Below, piece by piece: positions 8,292 to 17,800 of a DNA stretch of 64,000 nucleotides. Both the position numbers and the translations under genes were made by a program. The DNA comes from Bog-159 sp035602155 (GTDB lineage: Bacteria; Acidobacteriota; Terriglobia; Bryobacterales; Bryobacteraceae). The DNA is taken from positions 1 to 64,000 of the forward strand of contig DATNMW010000423.1 in NCBI GenBank assembly GCA_035602155.1, given 5' to 3'. Each line of letters starts with the position of its first letter. Position 1 is the first letter of the stretch. The notes below the pieces were generated by a model. That model saw nothing but the letters and a program-made list of their open reading frames with translations. It ran no database searches and had not been told where the DNA came from.

Positions 8292-9793
8292 CGGATGACG
8301 TAGATCTCCAAATCCAGCGACAGTTCGCTGTGCGCATCCACTGTCACTGATTGTGCGCCTGCGGCATCCATAGTCTCCGTATCGGGCGAAAGATACTCAA
8401 ACGTGGCGAGTATCCTATACGCGCCGGGCGCCAGGCCGTCAAAACGATATTGGCCGCGCATATCTGTGACAGCGGTGCGTAGCTCGGCGATGCGCGTGCG
8501 TGTGACCGGGTTATAAGCCTCCAGGTAGACGGGCACGCCCGGAATCGGGTCGTCAGAGCCTTTCACCATGCCGCGCATGTCACTGGGCCCGGAAGAGAGG
8601 AAGAAGCGTCCGCCACGGCCCGGCGACAGGACTTCTTCCCACCTATCCGCACGCCCATATGCGGCCGGAGACAGACCCGGCCCCGAGAAGCCGGAGGCGT
8701 AATACCCGGCAGGCGGCATTAACATTACTTTCCATCGTCCGGGTGGGATGGTCGCCGCGCCGCTAAGCAGGGGTAGCTCAGACACGGAACCCTCTCCTGC
8801 GAGGTCTTTTCGCCCGATCCGTATTTCGCCGGAGGAGTTGGCGGGCGCGCCTGAAATCGTTACCGCGGAAGGCGGTCGCAGCAGTAGCGAAACGCTCATA
8901 TCCCGGCCAAGTGAGATCCGTTCATAAGCGCCCTCGACCTTCTCGCCAGGGCCGGGGTTGGCGGGCACTTGGGCGAAGAGTTCGTAGTCGCCCGGGGGGA
9001 GACCCGCGAACCGAAACGTTGGGGCTTCGACCGTCTTGCGCCCCATCTCCGATACCATCGTGAGTTTGACGTCCGCGCCGGGCGGAACGGTAGCCACGCT
9101 GGCAGACAGGCTGTACAACCGCCCCGGCAGCGGGCGAACATCCACATCGTTGGCTTCCTGATCCGGCTGCAAATCTACGGTGTGCGCCTGTTCCAGCGTG
9201 TCGGTTTCTTTTGAGAAAGTGGGCAAGTACGAGGCGGCATCGCATTGCATGCCGGTGGTGCGCACCACGTAGGCGCCCGGGGCCAGGCCATGCAGGCGAT
9301 AGACGCCGCGCTCGTCCGTGGTGGTTTTGGCGATCAGTTCGGGTGGCTTGCTGTCGCGGTAGGCGGCAACATCATGGCCCGGCAGGCCTTCATCGTTCTC
9401 GTCCACCACAGTGCCGCCGATCGCACAGTAGCGGAACAGCCGGATATTGAGGAATACGGGGGCGGCGTCTTCGACTGTCACTGGGACGCTCGCCGAGTTC
9501 CAGCGCTTCTGCCCGTACTCGGCCGGCATGAAGCTATTGCGCGATGCCTTCACAATGTACGCGCCGTCTGCGAGTGAGTCGAATACGAAGGCGCCACGGG
9601 AATCGGCGCGTTTGGTTTGCACGCCCCCAGGCGTGCCCGCAATGGGTTGCAAGACGACTTCCGCGCGGGCCAGGACCTTGCCTGTGAAGTTCTCGACCAC
9701 GACTCCGCGAATCACGCCGGCGTGCAGAGAAACCCCAACCGCCGCGGTCATGAGGCAGACGCGCGCCAGATGCATACGTCCATGTGTTCGCAT
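8288..9793 (-). CDS. secreted multi-domain carboxypeptidase-regulatory-like protein
   Basis: 501 residues with an N-terminal signal peptide (VCLMTAAVGVSLHAG). It is built from repeated Ig-like modules of the CarboxypepD_reg/SdrD-B type: segments around GKVLARAEVVL and GAFVFDSLADGAYIVKAS (residues 35-85), GTVVDENDEGLPGHDV with GVYRLHGLAPGAYVVRTTG (about 130-180), and a last one with GQYRFDGLAPGAYRILATF (about 445-465). Such modules are structural or adhesive, with no catalytic site. First gene of the minus-strand operon with the receptor (4-base overlap) and the VWA protein; the three products probably act together at the cell surface. Confidence 0.8.
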   Translation of the reverse strand: MRTHGRMHLARVCLMTAAVGVSLHAGVIRGVVVENFTGKVLARAEVVLQPIAGTPGGVQTKRADSRGAFVFDSLADGAYIVKASRNSFMPAEYGQKRWNSASVPVTVEDAAPVFLNIRLFRYCAIGGTVVDENDEGLPGHDVAAYRDSKPPELIAKTTTDERGVYRLHGLAPGAYVVRTTGMQCDAASYLPTFSKETDTLEQAHTVDLQPDQEANDVDVRPLPGRLYSLSASVATVPPGADVKLTMVSEMGRKTVEAPTFRFAGLPPGDYELFAQVPANPGPGEKVEGAYERISLGRDMSVSLLLRPPSAVTISGAPANSSGEIRIGRKDLAGEGSVSELPLLSGAATIPPGRWKVMLMPPAGYYASGFSGPGLSPAAYGRADRWEEVLSPGRGGRFFLSSGPSDMRGMVKGSDDPIPGVPVYLEAYNPVTRTRIAELRTAVTDMRGQYRFDGLAPGAYRILATFEYLSPDTETMDAAGAQSVTVDAHSELSLDLEIYVIR

Positions 9794-9855
9794 TCCGTGC
9801 TTGCCCCTAGCTTCCTAAGACGCGTGCAAAGGTTGAAGTGTGCAGGCCAAATCGG

Positions 9856-10785
9856 CTAGTTTTCGGACGGCCTTTCGATGTGGTCGATCGCCAGCGTATC
9901 GACTGGGCCTTTTTGCGATTCGAGTTTCAGCCCGAGTTGCTCCTGCAAGGCCGCGAAGATCGAAGGACCGGATGCATCCGGTGGCGGCGCAGCGTCTCTG
10001 GGCGGACCGCCAGGGCCGCCTCCCGGACCGCCAAACATTTGACCCTGGCTCTCATCGGGCGTCCACTTCAGGGCGAAGTCATAATCGCCCTTCAGTCCCG
10101 TCTTATTCACTACCAGGAGGCCGAGTTGGCGTGAAAGCACCTCTGCAAACATGTCCAGGTTTTCGGCGTTGATGCTAAGGTCCCCTCTTCCCATCATCCG
10201 GACGCTGTGTCTCGGTTGCGGCCCGTTTGGCGCTAGCGGGACTGGAGGAGCCGCGTCGTCCGGCGCCGCGGCCGGCTCGTGCGCCGATTCGTGTAGTTTA
10301 GGGCCGGTCTTCGTCACAACCAGCGCATATATCGGCAGCTCTTTCGTTTCGTGATGCAGCGTCAACTTGAATCGATCCGCCAGAAGGGACTGCAGCATCA
10401 GTCTGGTTTGCACTCCCTGCTGGTCCGGGCTAAGTTTCGGCCCAGCATCCGGGGAGGAGTCGTCCAGCTTAGCCTCGATATCGTAATGCTCCGTGTCGGT
10501 CCAGCCAGGCGCCCCCGAAATCTGTGAATCCTTCACGTGGTACGCCTCCTGGAGAAGGAATTTGACCGTGATATTATTCGCCACAAACCGACCCTTCTCC
10601 ATGCGGATCATGATACCCATGCCGCCCTTATTCGGTTTTATGGATGCAACATCGAACGCGGGAGGGGCTGTACTGGTTGCCGTCGGCGACTGCGCCCGGC
10701 TTTGCGGGGCGGGTATGAGGCCCAACGCGATGGTTCCGGCCACTGCCGTTACTCTTGCCGTTTGTAAGTGTGTTCGCAATATCAT
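9856..10785 (-). CDS. TIGR03435-family secreted protein
   Basis: 309 residues. Start ATG 10785 is preferred over the longer frame because GAGGAAA precedes it and a signal peptide follows directly (VTAVAGTIALGLIPAPQSRAQ). The rest is one TIGR03435 domain of the soil-acidobacteria family: FDVASIKPN at the front, a middle with LLADRFKLTLHHETKELPIYALVV, and the end KGPVDTLAIDHIERPSEN. It is a near duplicate of the C-terminal part of the BlaR1-like protein encoded just upstream, including the linker PQSRAQSP. Third gene of the blaI-blaR1 operon, 16 bases after the previous stop. Function of the domain is unknown; a periplasmic sensor or ligand-binding role is inferred from its position. Confidence 0.85.
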   Translation of the reverse strand: MILRTHLQTARVTAVAGTIALGLIPAPQSRAQSPTATSTAPPAFDVASIKPNKGGMGIMIRMEKGRFVANNITVKFLLQEAYHVKDSQISGAPGWTDTEHYDIEAKLDDSSPDAGPKLSPDQQGVQTRLMLQSLLADRFKLTLHHETKELPIYALVVTKTGPKLHESAHEPAAAPDDAAPPVPLAPNGPQPRHSVRMMGRGDLSINAENLDMFAEVLSRQLGLLVVNKTGLKGDYDFALKWTPDESQGQMFGGPGGGPGGPPRDAAPPPDASGPSIFAALQEQLGLKLESQKGPVDTLAIDHIERPSEN

Positions 10786-10801
10786 GGCTTTCCTCGCTAA
10801 C

Positions 10802-12589
10802 CTAGTTTTCCGATGGCTTCTCCACATGGTCGATCACCAGCGTGTCCACCGGGCCTTTTTGCGATTCGAGCTTTAGCCCGAGCTGCTCCTGCAAGGCCGT
10901 GAAGATCGTTGGACCGTTCGCATCGGACGGCGGCGCGGCGTCTCCAGGCGTCCCGCCAGGCATTTGACCTCGGCCCTCATCGGGCGTCCATTTGAGCGTG
11001 AAATCATAATTGCCCTTCAGCCCAGTCTTATCCACAACCAGGCGGCCGGTTTGGTGCGCGAGCAGATCTGCAAACCTGTCGAGGCTTTGGGCGATGACGC
11101 TCAGTTCCCCACTCCCATTCATTCGAAAGCTATGGCGGGCTTGTGGTCCATCCGGGCCCACCATCACGGCGGCGGGATGGGGGGGCGCCAGGTCGTCCGG
11201 TATGACGGGCGACTCGCGCAACTTAGGACCGTTTTTCGCAACAACCAACGCGTATACCGGCAATTCTTTCGTTTCGTAGTGCAACGCCAGCTTGAATCGA
11301 TCCGCAAGCAAGGACTGAACCATCAGCCCCAGTTGCTGCCCCTCTTCATCGCGGACGAGTTTTGGCTGGCTATCGGCCGAAGGGTCGTCCCGTTTGGCCT
11401 CGATATCGTAGTGTTCAGATTCGATCCAACCCGATGCGCCTGAGATCTGGGAATAGTTCACGTGGTACGCGTATGCCAGCAGGAATTTCAACGTGGCATT
11501 GTAAGCAATGAACCTTCCATTGTCCGCAACTAGCCTAAGAAGGTTTGTGCCGCTGTGGTTCGGCTTGATCGATGCAACATCGAATGACGGCCGCGGCGTA
11601 CTGAATGCCTCCGGCGACTGCGCCCGGCTTTGCGGGGCGTCCATAAGACCGAACACGATGGGACCGGCTAACGCTGCGATTCCGGCGGCAGCCAACAGTA
11701 GTTTTCTCCCGAAGCCGAGCTTGTTCGCCGCCCGCTGCGTCATGATCCGAACAATCCTTTTCTTCAGATCGGAACCGGAGATCCCGGACATGCACACTAG
11801 CGGCGCTTCCAGATAGAACTGACAAGTCTTTAGAATACTTTCCGCATAAACCTCCGGCTGGCTGCCCCGACGCAACACTTCTTCATCGCAAGCGCGCTCG
11901 CGTTCCTCCACCAGCCGCGCTCCCATCCACCAGACCAGGGGATGAAACCAGAAGATCGCCTCCACTGCCATGTGAACCGCCGCGGTCAGATTGTCGCGAT
12001 GGCGGACATGACACAATTCGTGCGCCAGGATCGCGTCAAGCTGCGCCGGCGCCAAGCGATCCGCGATGCCGTCCGGCAGCAGCAACACCGGACGCAAGAC
12101 GCCGAAAACGCCCGGCTCCAACATAGCTGGCGACGATAGCACGGGAACTTCCACCGCGACAGCCATTGGCGATGCTTCGCGCACCGCGGCACGGATGCGC
12201 CGCCAGCGGCGCCACCAGGAAAACGCCACGGCCAGGAAACCGCATGTCCAGACCGCCAGAAGAACAGCCGGCAGCAGGCTGGCGTCGTGCGCCAGAACGG
12301 TCCGCGCCACCGCGGCGCGAGCCGGCGATTGCGCGAACGGCTGGCCCATCTGTTCCATTACGATAGGCAACTCGGGCCGCGCTACGCGCAGCCAACCGAG
12401 CCTTCCGCCCACCGCCGTCAGCAGCGCAAACGGGATCAGGAACTTCACTGAAGCGATCAGCCAAAGCCAATGCCGCGTCCGCGCGTGGTTGTCCCGCAAC
12501 GCGAGCGTCAGCAGTCCCGCGATGCCTGCAAACGCCGTCGATTGCCACAGGTGGTTAGCCAAGGCTGGAGCAAAGTTGACCGGAATCAT
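10802..12589 (-). CDS. BlaR1-type M56 membrane metallopeptidase fused to a TIGR03435 domain
   Basis: 595 residues. Residues 1-330 are a BlaR1/MecR1-like integral membrane peptidase: N-terminal helices, zinc motif HELCHVRH at 190-197, a downstream glutamate in EERERACDEEVLR (about 226-238) and a membrane helix near 294-312 (LLLAAAGIAALAGPIVFGL). Residues about 335-595 form a TIGR03435 domain in the place where classical BlaR1 has a penicillin-binding sensor. By analogy, binding of a ligand outside would trigger cleavage of the partner BlaI repressor inside. The start overlaps the blaI stop (ATGA). Substrate of the sensor domain is unknown. Confidence 0.9.
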   Translation of the reverse strand: MIPVNFAPALANHLWQSTAFAGIAGLLTLALRDNHARTRHWLWLIASVKFLIPFALLTAVGGRLGWLRVARPELPIVMEQMGQPFAQSPARAAVARTVLAHDASLLPAVLLAVWTCGFLAVAFSWWRRWRRIRAAVREASPMAVAVEVPVLSSPAMLEPGVFGVLRPVLLLPDGIADRLAPAQLDAILAHELCHVRHRDNLTAAVHMAVEAIFWFHPLVWWMGARLVEERERACDEEVLRRGSQPEVYAESILKTCQFYLEAPLVCMSGISGSDLKKRIVRIMTQRAANKLGFGRKLLLAAAGIAALAGPIVFGLMDAPQSRAQSPEAFSTPRPSFDVASIKPNHSGTNLLRLVADNGRFIAYNATLKFLLAYAYHVNYSQISGASGWIESEHYDIEAKRDDPSADSQPKLVRDEEGQQLGLMVQSLLADRFKLALHYETKELPVYALVVAKNGPKLRESPVIPDDLAPPHPAAVMVGPDGPQARHSFRMNGSGELSVIAQSLDRFADLLAHQTGRLVVDKTGLKGNYDFTLKWTPDEGRGQMPGGTPGDAAPPSDANGPTIFTALQEQLGLKLESQKGPVDTLVIDHVEKPSEN

Positions 12590-12972
12590 TTCGATTTGTC
12601 CCCCTTAGCCAGTTTCCGAAGGGCAATCTGGGCTTCCTTGACGTCTTCGAGCGTGAGCTTACCGGATTCGACGAGGTGCGCCATGATTGGTTGCGTCCGG
12701 CCCCCGAAAAAGCCCAGCAGGTCGTCAATCAGCCTGCGCTGCGCGGCGTTGCGCGAGACCACCGCCTCGAAAATGTGGGCATTGCCGATTTTCTTGGCGC
12801 GGCGGACCGCCTTCTTCGCTTCCAACCGGTAAACGGTGGTTTGAATGGTGGTATAGGAGGGGCGGTCCTGCGCCGGAAAGGCCTCTTGAATCTCCCGAAT
12901 GGAAACCGCACCGCGGTCCCACAGGGCGTGCATAATTTGCAGCTCGAGTTTGGTGAATTTGGTTGCCGCCAT
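12586..12972 (-). CDS. BlaI/MecI/CopY-family transcriptional repressor
   Basis: 128 residues. Winged helix in the first half (FTKLELQIMHALWDRGAVSIREIQEAF, then PSYTTIQTTVYRLEAKKAV) with the C-terminal dimerisation helices. The peptide bond cleaved by BlaR1 in relatives lies in the helical region after the wing. ATG 12972 is chosen because AGGAAA precedes it by a few bases and the family begins there; the open frame extends further upstream without coding character. It is the first gene of the operon with the BlaR1-TIGR03435 fusion and presumably represses its own promoter at 12998-13027. Confidence 0.93.
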   Translation of the reverse strand: MAATKFTKLELQIMHALWDRGAVSIREIQEAFPAQDRPSYTTIQTTVYRLEAKKAVRRAKKIGNAHIFEAVVSRNAAQRRLIDDLLGFFGGRTQPIMAHLVESGKLTLEDVKEAQIALRKLAKGDKSK

Positions 12973-12997
12973 TCGTTTCCTACTACTGCTGTTTGTA

Positions 12998-13027
12998 ATT
13001 CTACTATGGCAATGTGCGGCTGTGCAA
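12998..13027 (-). promoter_or_regulatory. candidate promoter of the blaI operon
   Basis: Minus strand: TTGCAC (13027-13022), 18 bases, TAGAAT (13003-12998). Two direct TAGTAG repeats surround the expected transcription start between the -10 box and the blaI start codon, and could be half of a BlaI operator, although the usual inverted TACA/TGTA arrangement is not clear. Confidence 0.45.
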
Positions 13028-13150
13028 GAAGTATTCTTCGAGGCTTCCGCACTGGGGTGAATTTCGGTGCATCCGCATCGCCTTTTTCTTCCACCCGGCA
13101 GACCGTAGTATGCGGTCCTGCCCGGGCACAATAGGAGATTCAGCGGCCGG

Positions 13151-14782
13151 CTACCGCGGCTTCACGCGAATGATCGCCATCATGCCGGCGTCCTCATGCC
13201 CCAGGATATGGCAGTGATAAACGAAATCGCCGACTAGCGGGCCGCGAAAATCCATGCGCACTTTAACGCTTGGGTAAGGGCCCGATCCGGACCAGTAGGG
13301 CACCTGGATCGTGTCCAGGTACTGCCCGTTGTTCACCCCGACGCCGTTTTGCTCCAGCACCAGGAAATGAATCTGGTGGATGTGGAATTCGTGATTCTCC
13401 ATGGCGCGATTCTCGATAGTCCAGTCTTCGACCGATCCCTGCGTGGTGACGATAGCAGGTGGATTGTCCGGGCTGTAAAGGGTGGGAGTCTGGCCGTCAA
13501 CGGTGATATAGAAGTTGGTTGGGCTGTTGGGGTCGTTAGGGTCCGACAACACTTCGGAGAAATATAGTCTGCGCTCGGCGGTGGGCTGCGCCCGGTCCAA
13601 TCCGGCGAAGCGCTGTGTGTGCGGCGGCCCGGAAATATCGGGGACGCTCAGGGGCGGCTCGGATACGGAATCCCGCGCCTTGATGGCGGCTATCGGCCGC
13701 GCGGGATCGTTGTCGCCGTCCGGACCGGTATCGACATTCAGAGTCGCCAGAATGGCGCTTTGGACGCTGGCGGCCGGCCCCGTCACGATGAACTCCGCCC
13801 GCGCTGCCGGCGCCAGCGGAATGTCGGTTGCCATGATGCTCTTGCCGCGCGACGTACCATCCTGCGAGCCGGTGGGAACGCCATCCAAAGCCACTATTTG
13901 CAGCGGCTGCGGCGCTCCATCATATGTCAGTTGCAGATCGATAATCGTATCCGCCGAAGCATTCAGTACCCGCCAGAATTGTTTCTCCGCGGGTTTCATC
14001 CGGATCACGGCGGGCGTAAACGCCGGGTACGGAACCGGAACGTAGTTCAATGACACATCCCACGATGGGACGTTTCCGCCGGGGGCCGGATTGCCCGGCA
14101 CGAGGTTGTCGCGGATGACGAGAAGTTGTTGCGGCAGTCCGGCAACCTCCGGGTTGACGTTCTGAATCCCTTCCACTATCAGCGCTCCGGAAGCGCCGCC
14201 CAGCACGGCTGCCTCGGACATGCCATGCACATGTGGATGATACCAATAGAGTCCCGGCGGCTCGTCCCACGGAAATCGCACATCGTACTGAAAGGTCTCC
14301 CCGGAGTTGATCAGCGTGTGGATCACCTCGTCCTGATGGCACACCGGCGCGGTATTCGTGCCGTGGTAGTGGATGTTCACCGAAGACGCCGTCATGGTTA
14401 CCGCGCCGCAGGTGTCCGATGCCGTTCCCGATACGGTCATTCCCGGCATCGTCATCGCGTTGGACGCCGGAATGTTGTTCGTCAGTGTGATCGCGAGCCG
14501 GTCGCCCGGACGCACGTGCAGAGTGGGAGACTCCGCTCCGCTCTCCGTCACAAAGCAATATAGCGTGTTGCCGTTTCGATCCGTTGCGGTCTGGTAACTG
14601 AAATTGACCTGCAAAACACCGTGCCGGCTGAAGAGATCCCGCGGGGCGGAAATTGCGCTGCCCACCGGAAATCGCGGACAGGGGCCGGACTCCTGGGCGA
14701 AGCCGCGGACCTGCACGCTCGCAAGAATGAAGACGGCGGACGCAATTCTCGCGCCGATATGCAATGCTTTTTGCAATTTCAT
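13151..14782 (-). CDS. multicopper oxidase (laccase-like), secreted
   Basis: 543 residues with a signal peptide (ASAVFILASVQVRGFAQ). All four copper motifs are visible: HYHGT, WYHPHVHG, HEFHIHQIHF and the C-terminal HCHILGHEDAGMM that supplies the type 1 site cysteine, two histidines and methionine ligand. It should couple oxidation of a phenol, metal ion (Cu(I), Mn(II), Fe(II)) or organic compound to reduction of oxygen to water in the periplasm. Encoded 24 bases after the TonB-dependent receptor on the same strand, so probably the second gene of that operon. Metal oxidation linked to iron or copper handling is a reasonable inference, but lignin-related oxidation cannot be excluded. Confidence 0.92.
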   Translation of the reverse strand: MKLQKALHIGARIASAVFILASVQVRGFAQESGPCPRFPVGSAISAPRDLFSRHGVLQVNFSYQTATDRNGNTLYCFVTESGAESPTLHVRPGDRLAITLTNNIPASNAMTMPGMTVSGTASDTCGAVTMTASSVNIHYHGTNTAPVCHQDEVIHTLINSGETFQYDVRFPWDEPPGLYWYHPHVHGMSEAAVLGGASGALIVEGIQNVNPEVAGLPQQLLVIRDNLVPGNPAPGGNVPSWDVSLNYVPVPYPAFTPAVIRMKPAEKQFWRVLNASADTIIDLQLTYDGAPQPLQIVALDGVPTGSQDGTSRGKSIMATDIPLAPAARAEFIVTGPAASVQSAILATLNVDTGPDGDNDPARPIAAIKARDSVSEPPLSVPDISGPPHTQRFAGLDRAQPTAERRLYFSEVLSDPNDPNSPTNFYITVDGQTPTLYSPDNPPAIVTTQGSVEDWTIENRAMENHEFHIHQIHFLVLEQNGVGVNNGQYLDTIQVPYWSGSGPYPSVKVRMDFRGPLVGDFVYHCHILGHEDAGMMAIIRVKPR

Positions 14783-14806
14783 AGAGTACCCGTTCTAAAT
14801 GGAGTT

Positions 14807-17800
14807 CTAAAAGGTGAACTTCACGCCCGCCTGCACCAGCCTGGGAGCCGCCGCGCTGACCACCTGGCCGAACGTGGCGCTGGTGATATTTCCGTCCACG
14901 GATTGGGGTCCGAAGAACTGCGCGTGGTTGAAAATATTGAAGGCCTCCAGCCGGAATTGCGCGGATTTGGATTCCGTAAGGCGCAATGTCTTAAGCAGCG
15001 CCATGTCGAAGTTCTGCATCCCGGGTCCATGGAAATAACGGCGGGAGGCATCGCCCGGCGTGCCCAAAGCGTTCTCGCTGAATAGTCCCGGATTGAAGTA
15101 CGGTTCGCCGTTCCTGGTATTGCGGTTAAGGTTGAGGGCGCCGGCCGCCACATCCGGCTCATCGACGCCGTAGTTGTTAATGCCGTTGGGCTCCGCGCCT
15201 AACAGGGAGTTATCGCCGTAGTTTATGAGCGTCACCGGAAAACCGGTGCTGAAGCGCGTGATGCCGGAGAATTCCCATCCCCGCGCCCAGCGGTTCGTAG
15301 CGTGCAACAAGCGTTCCAATGGGACTTGGTAGTTGTAGCTCACTACAAAGTTCTGTGCAATATCGAAAGCGGATAACGCCCTGCTGAGCGAAGGATTTAG
15401 GGGGTTGACCTCTTCTCCCAGATTGGACGACTGATCCAGCGACTTACTGAACGTATATGCGGCCAGCATTTGCAGGGGCCCGCTGGTGTGCCGGAAGGTG
15501 ACTTGCAGAGAGTTGTAGCTGGAGTTGCCTATGGTGGTCTGGTTGGTGTCGCTGCCGAAATTCGGCCCCAGCGGCCCTCGCGTCCCATTGATCGTTTGGC
15601 CGGACGCGGTGACGAAAACATTGCTTTCGCTGAATGGGCCGCAAGGCGTCTGGCCAGCCGCCAGGTTAGCCGGGTTGGCGAGTTGCAGACAGAGCGCGGG
15701 ATTGCCGGGATTGGCTTCCTCCAGCACCAGCAAGCGATGCGACTGGGTGCCCACGTAGCTCACGCTGAATAGGGTGTTGTTTCCGAAGCCGTGCTCGACC
15801 GAGAGCATGTACTCCTCGGTGTAGGGAATCTTGTTATCGGCAGGGTATGCTGGAATCCCGCTGATCGGCTCAAACTGCGACCAGTCGATGTTACCGTCCG
15901 GGTGGCTCGCGGTAGTGTTCAAGGGCGCGAGCTGCACGGGGAAATACTGGCCCAGGTTTTGACCGGTGCCCGCCGTTACGAAGGGGGTGGCGAACAGCGG
16001 CGGAGCGGGACTGGTATAGGTGGTTCCATATGGCGCATTGGCGCTCAATACGCCGATGGTCAGAGCCTCGATGGCGGTGTAAAACATGCCGTAGCTGGCG
16101 CGTATGCTGGTCTTGCCGTTGCCCGGCGCGTAGGCTAAACCGATGCGCGGCGCAAAATCCCGGTTTCCGGGCGGCGCCAGCGTGCGCGGCACGCCGGGAT
16201 CGGTTGGAAACAGGATGCCGGCCGGGGCACCCGGAAATACGACCGACTGCCGGCCGGGCGCGAACGTAGCGAGCTGATTGTATTTCTCATACCAAGGCTC
16301 CACGCGGTCCCAGCGCAAGCCGTAATTCAACGTCAGGTTCTTCCCGATGCGCCATCCGTCCTGGGCATAAAGTCCGATGTATTTGTTGCGTCCGTAGAAA
16401 GGCTGAAGCTGGCTTTGGTTGTACTGGCTGGGAATTCCCAATAGGAAATCCGCAAAGTCGATGCCGGTCTCGCTTCCATAGAAGATGAAATTGCCGTTCA
16501 ACTGGGCGATGGGATCGACGTTGACCTGATCGTAATGGAACTGTCCCCCTACCGCGACCGTGTGCGTTCCGGTAACTTTTGAAAAATTGTCGCTGGTTTG
16601 AAAGGTGTTGTTGACCTGTTTCAGTTCGTTGGTATTCGTGCCGATGGAAATGTTATTGAAATCGACGCTTTCCACGCCCTCGGTCTTGGGCGACAAAGCG
16701 ACGATACCCGGCGTGTTCTGGCCCACCTCGAAACCTTGGGACGCCAGGCTAGTGCCGACGCCGCCGATCGGATGGCCCAGATCCGTGGCGTCCCGCATGA
16801 AGCTGAAATGAAATTCGTTGACGGCGGTCGATCCGAATGTTTTGGTGTCGCCCAAGGACAGCAGTTGCGCGCGGCCCAGGTTCAGCGCGTTGAAGCCGGG
16901 CACATTCGCGCCGCCTTGCGCGACCGGGTATGGATTGTTCTGCGACCAGCCGTCCAGAAAATAGTAGGCGGAAAGCATTCCCCAGCGCGTCGTTCCGTCC
17001 AGCCGGTAAGCGCCTTTGTCGTCCGCCAAGGTCTGGTTATGGGCGGAAGTCGCGAAGGTCCCGTTTGGATCGTTGGGCGCCGGAATGTATTGCAGAAGAT
17101 TCGCGGCGGGAGCGGACCAGGCGCTTTTGGGAATGCTGGCGTTCGGTAGAACGCACTGTGCGGCGCTCGTGCATCCTGGGAAATAATATGGCTCGCCCGC
17201 CGCCACGCCGTAGCCCAGCTTTTGCGAAAGCTGGCTGGCCCAATAAGGACCGCTGACGGTGGTCGGGACCGTGTTCCCATTTTGGTCCACGGTGGTGAAC
17301 GCACTCGCGGCATCCGACAAATTGCCGGTGCGGTCCTGGAGGGAAGGAACCGGGATCTGTCCCGTATCGACCCCTTGCGTCAATCGCGTGCCTTGATAAT
17401 CCGCGAAGAAAAAGAGCTTGTTCTTGCGGATCGGGCCGCCCAGCGTAGCGCCGAATTGGTTTTGGTCGAACGCGCCGCGCGTGGGCGAGAAGTAGTTGCG
17501 CGCATCCAGGTCCGTGTTGCGCAGAAATTCGAAGGCGTCGCCATGGAATGCATTCGTTCCGGACTTCGTGACCACGCTGATTTGCCCTCCGCTGAACTCG
17601 CCGTGTTCCGCGTCGAAGTTACTGGTGAGAATGCGGAACTCGGCGATGGAATCCAGGTTGGGAACGATCGCCGCACCCATGTTGACGTCTTCTTCCACGT
17701 CGCTTCCATTCAGCACAAAACTGTTGGCGAATTCCCGCTGGCCGTTGATCGAGATGGTGCCGGGGTTCAGGTCGCCGGAAGGAGAAAGCGCGCTGGCGCC

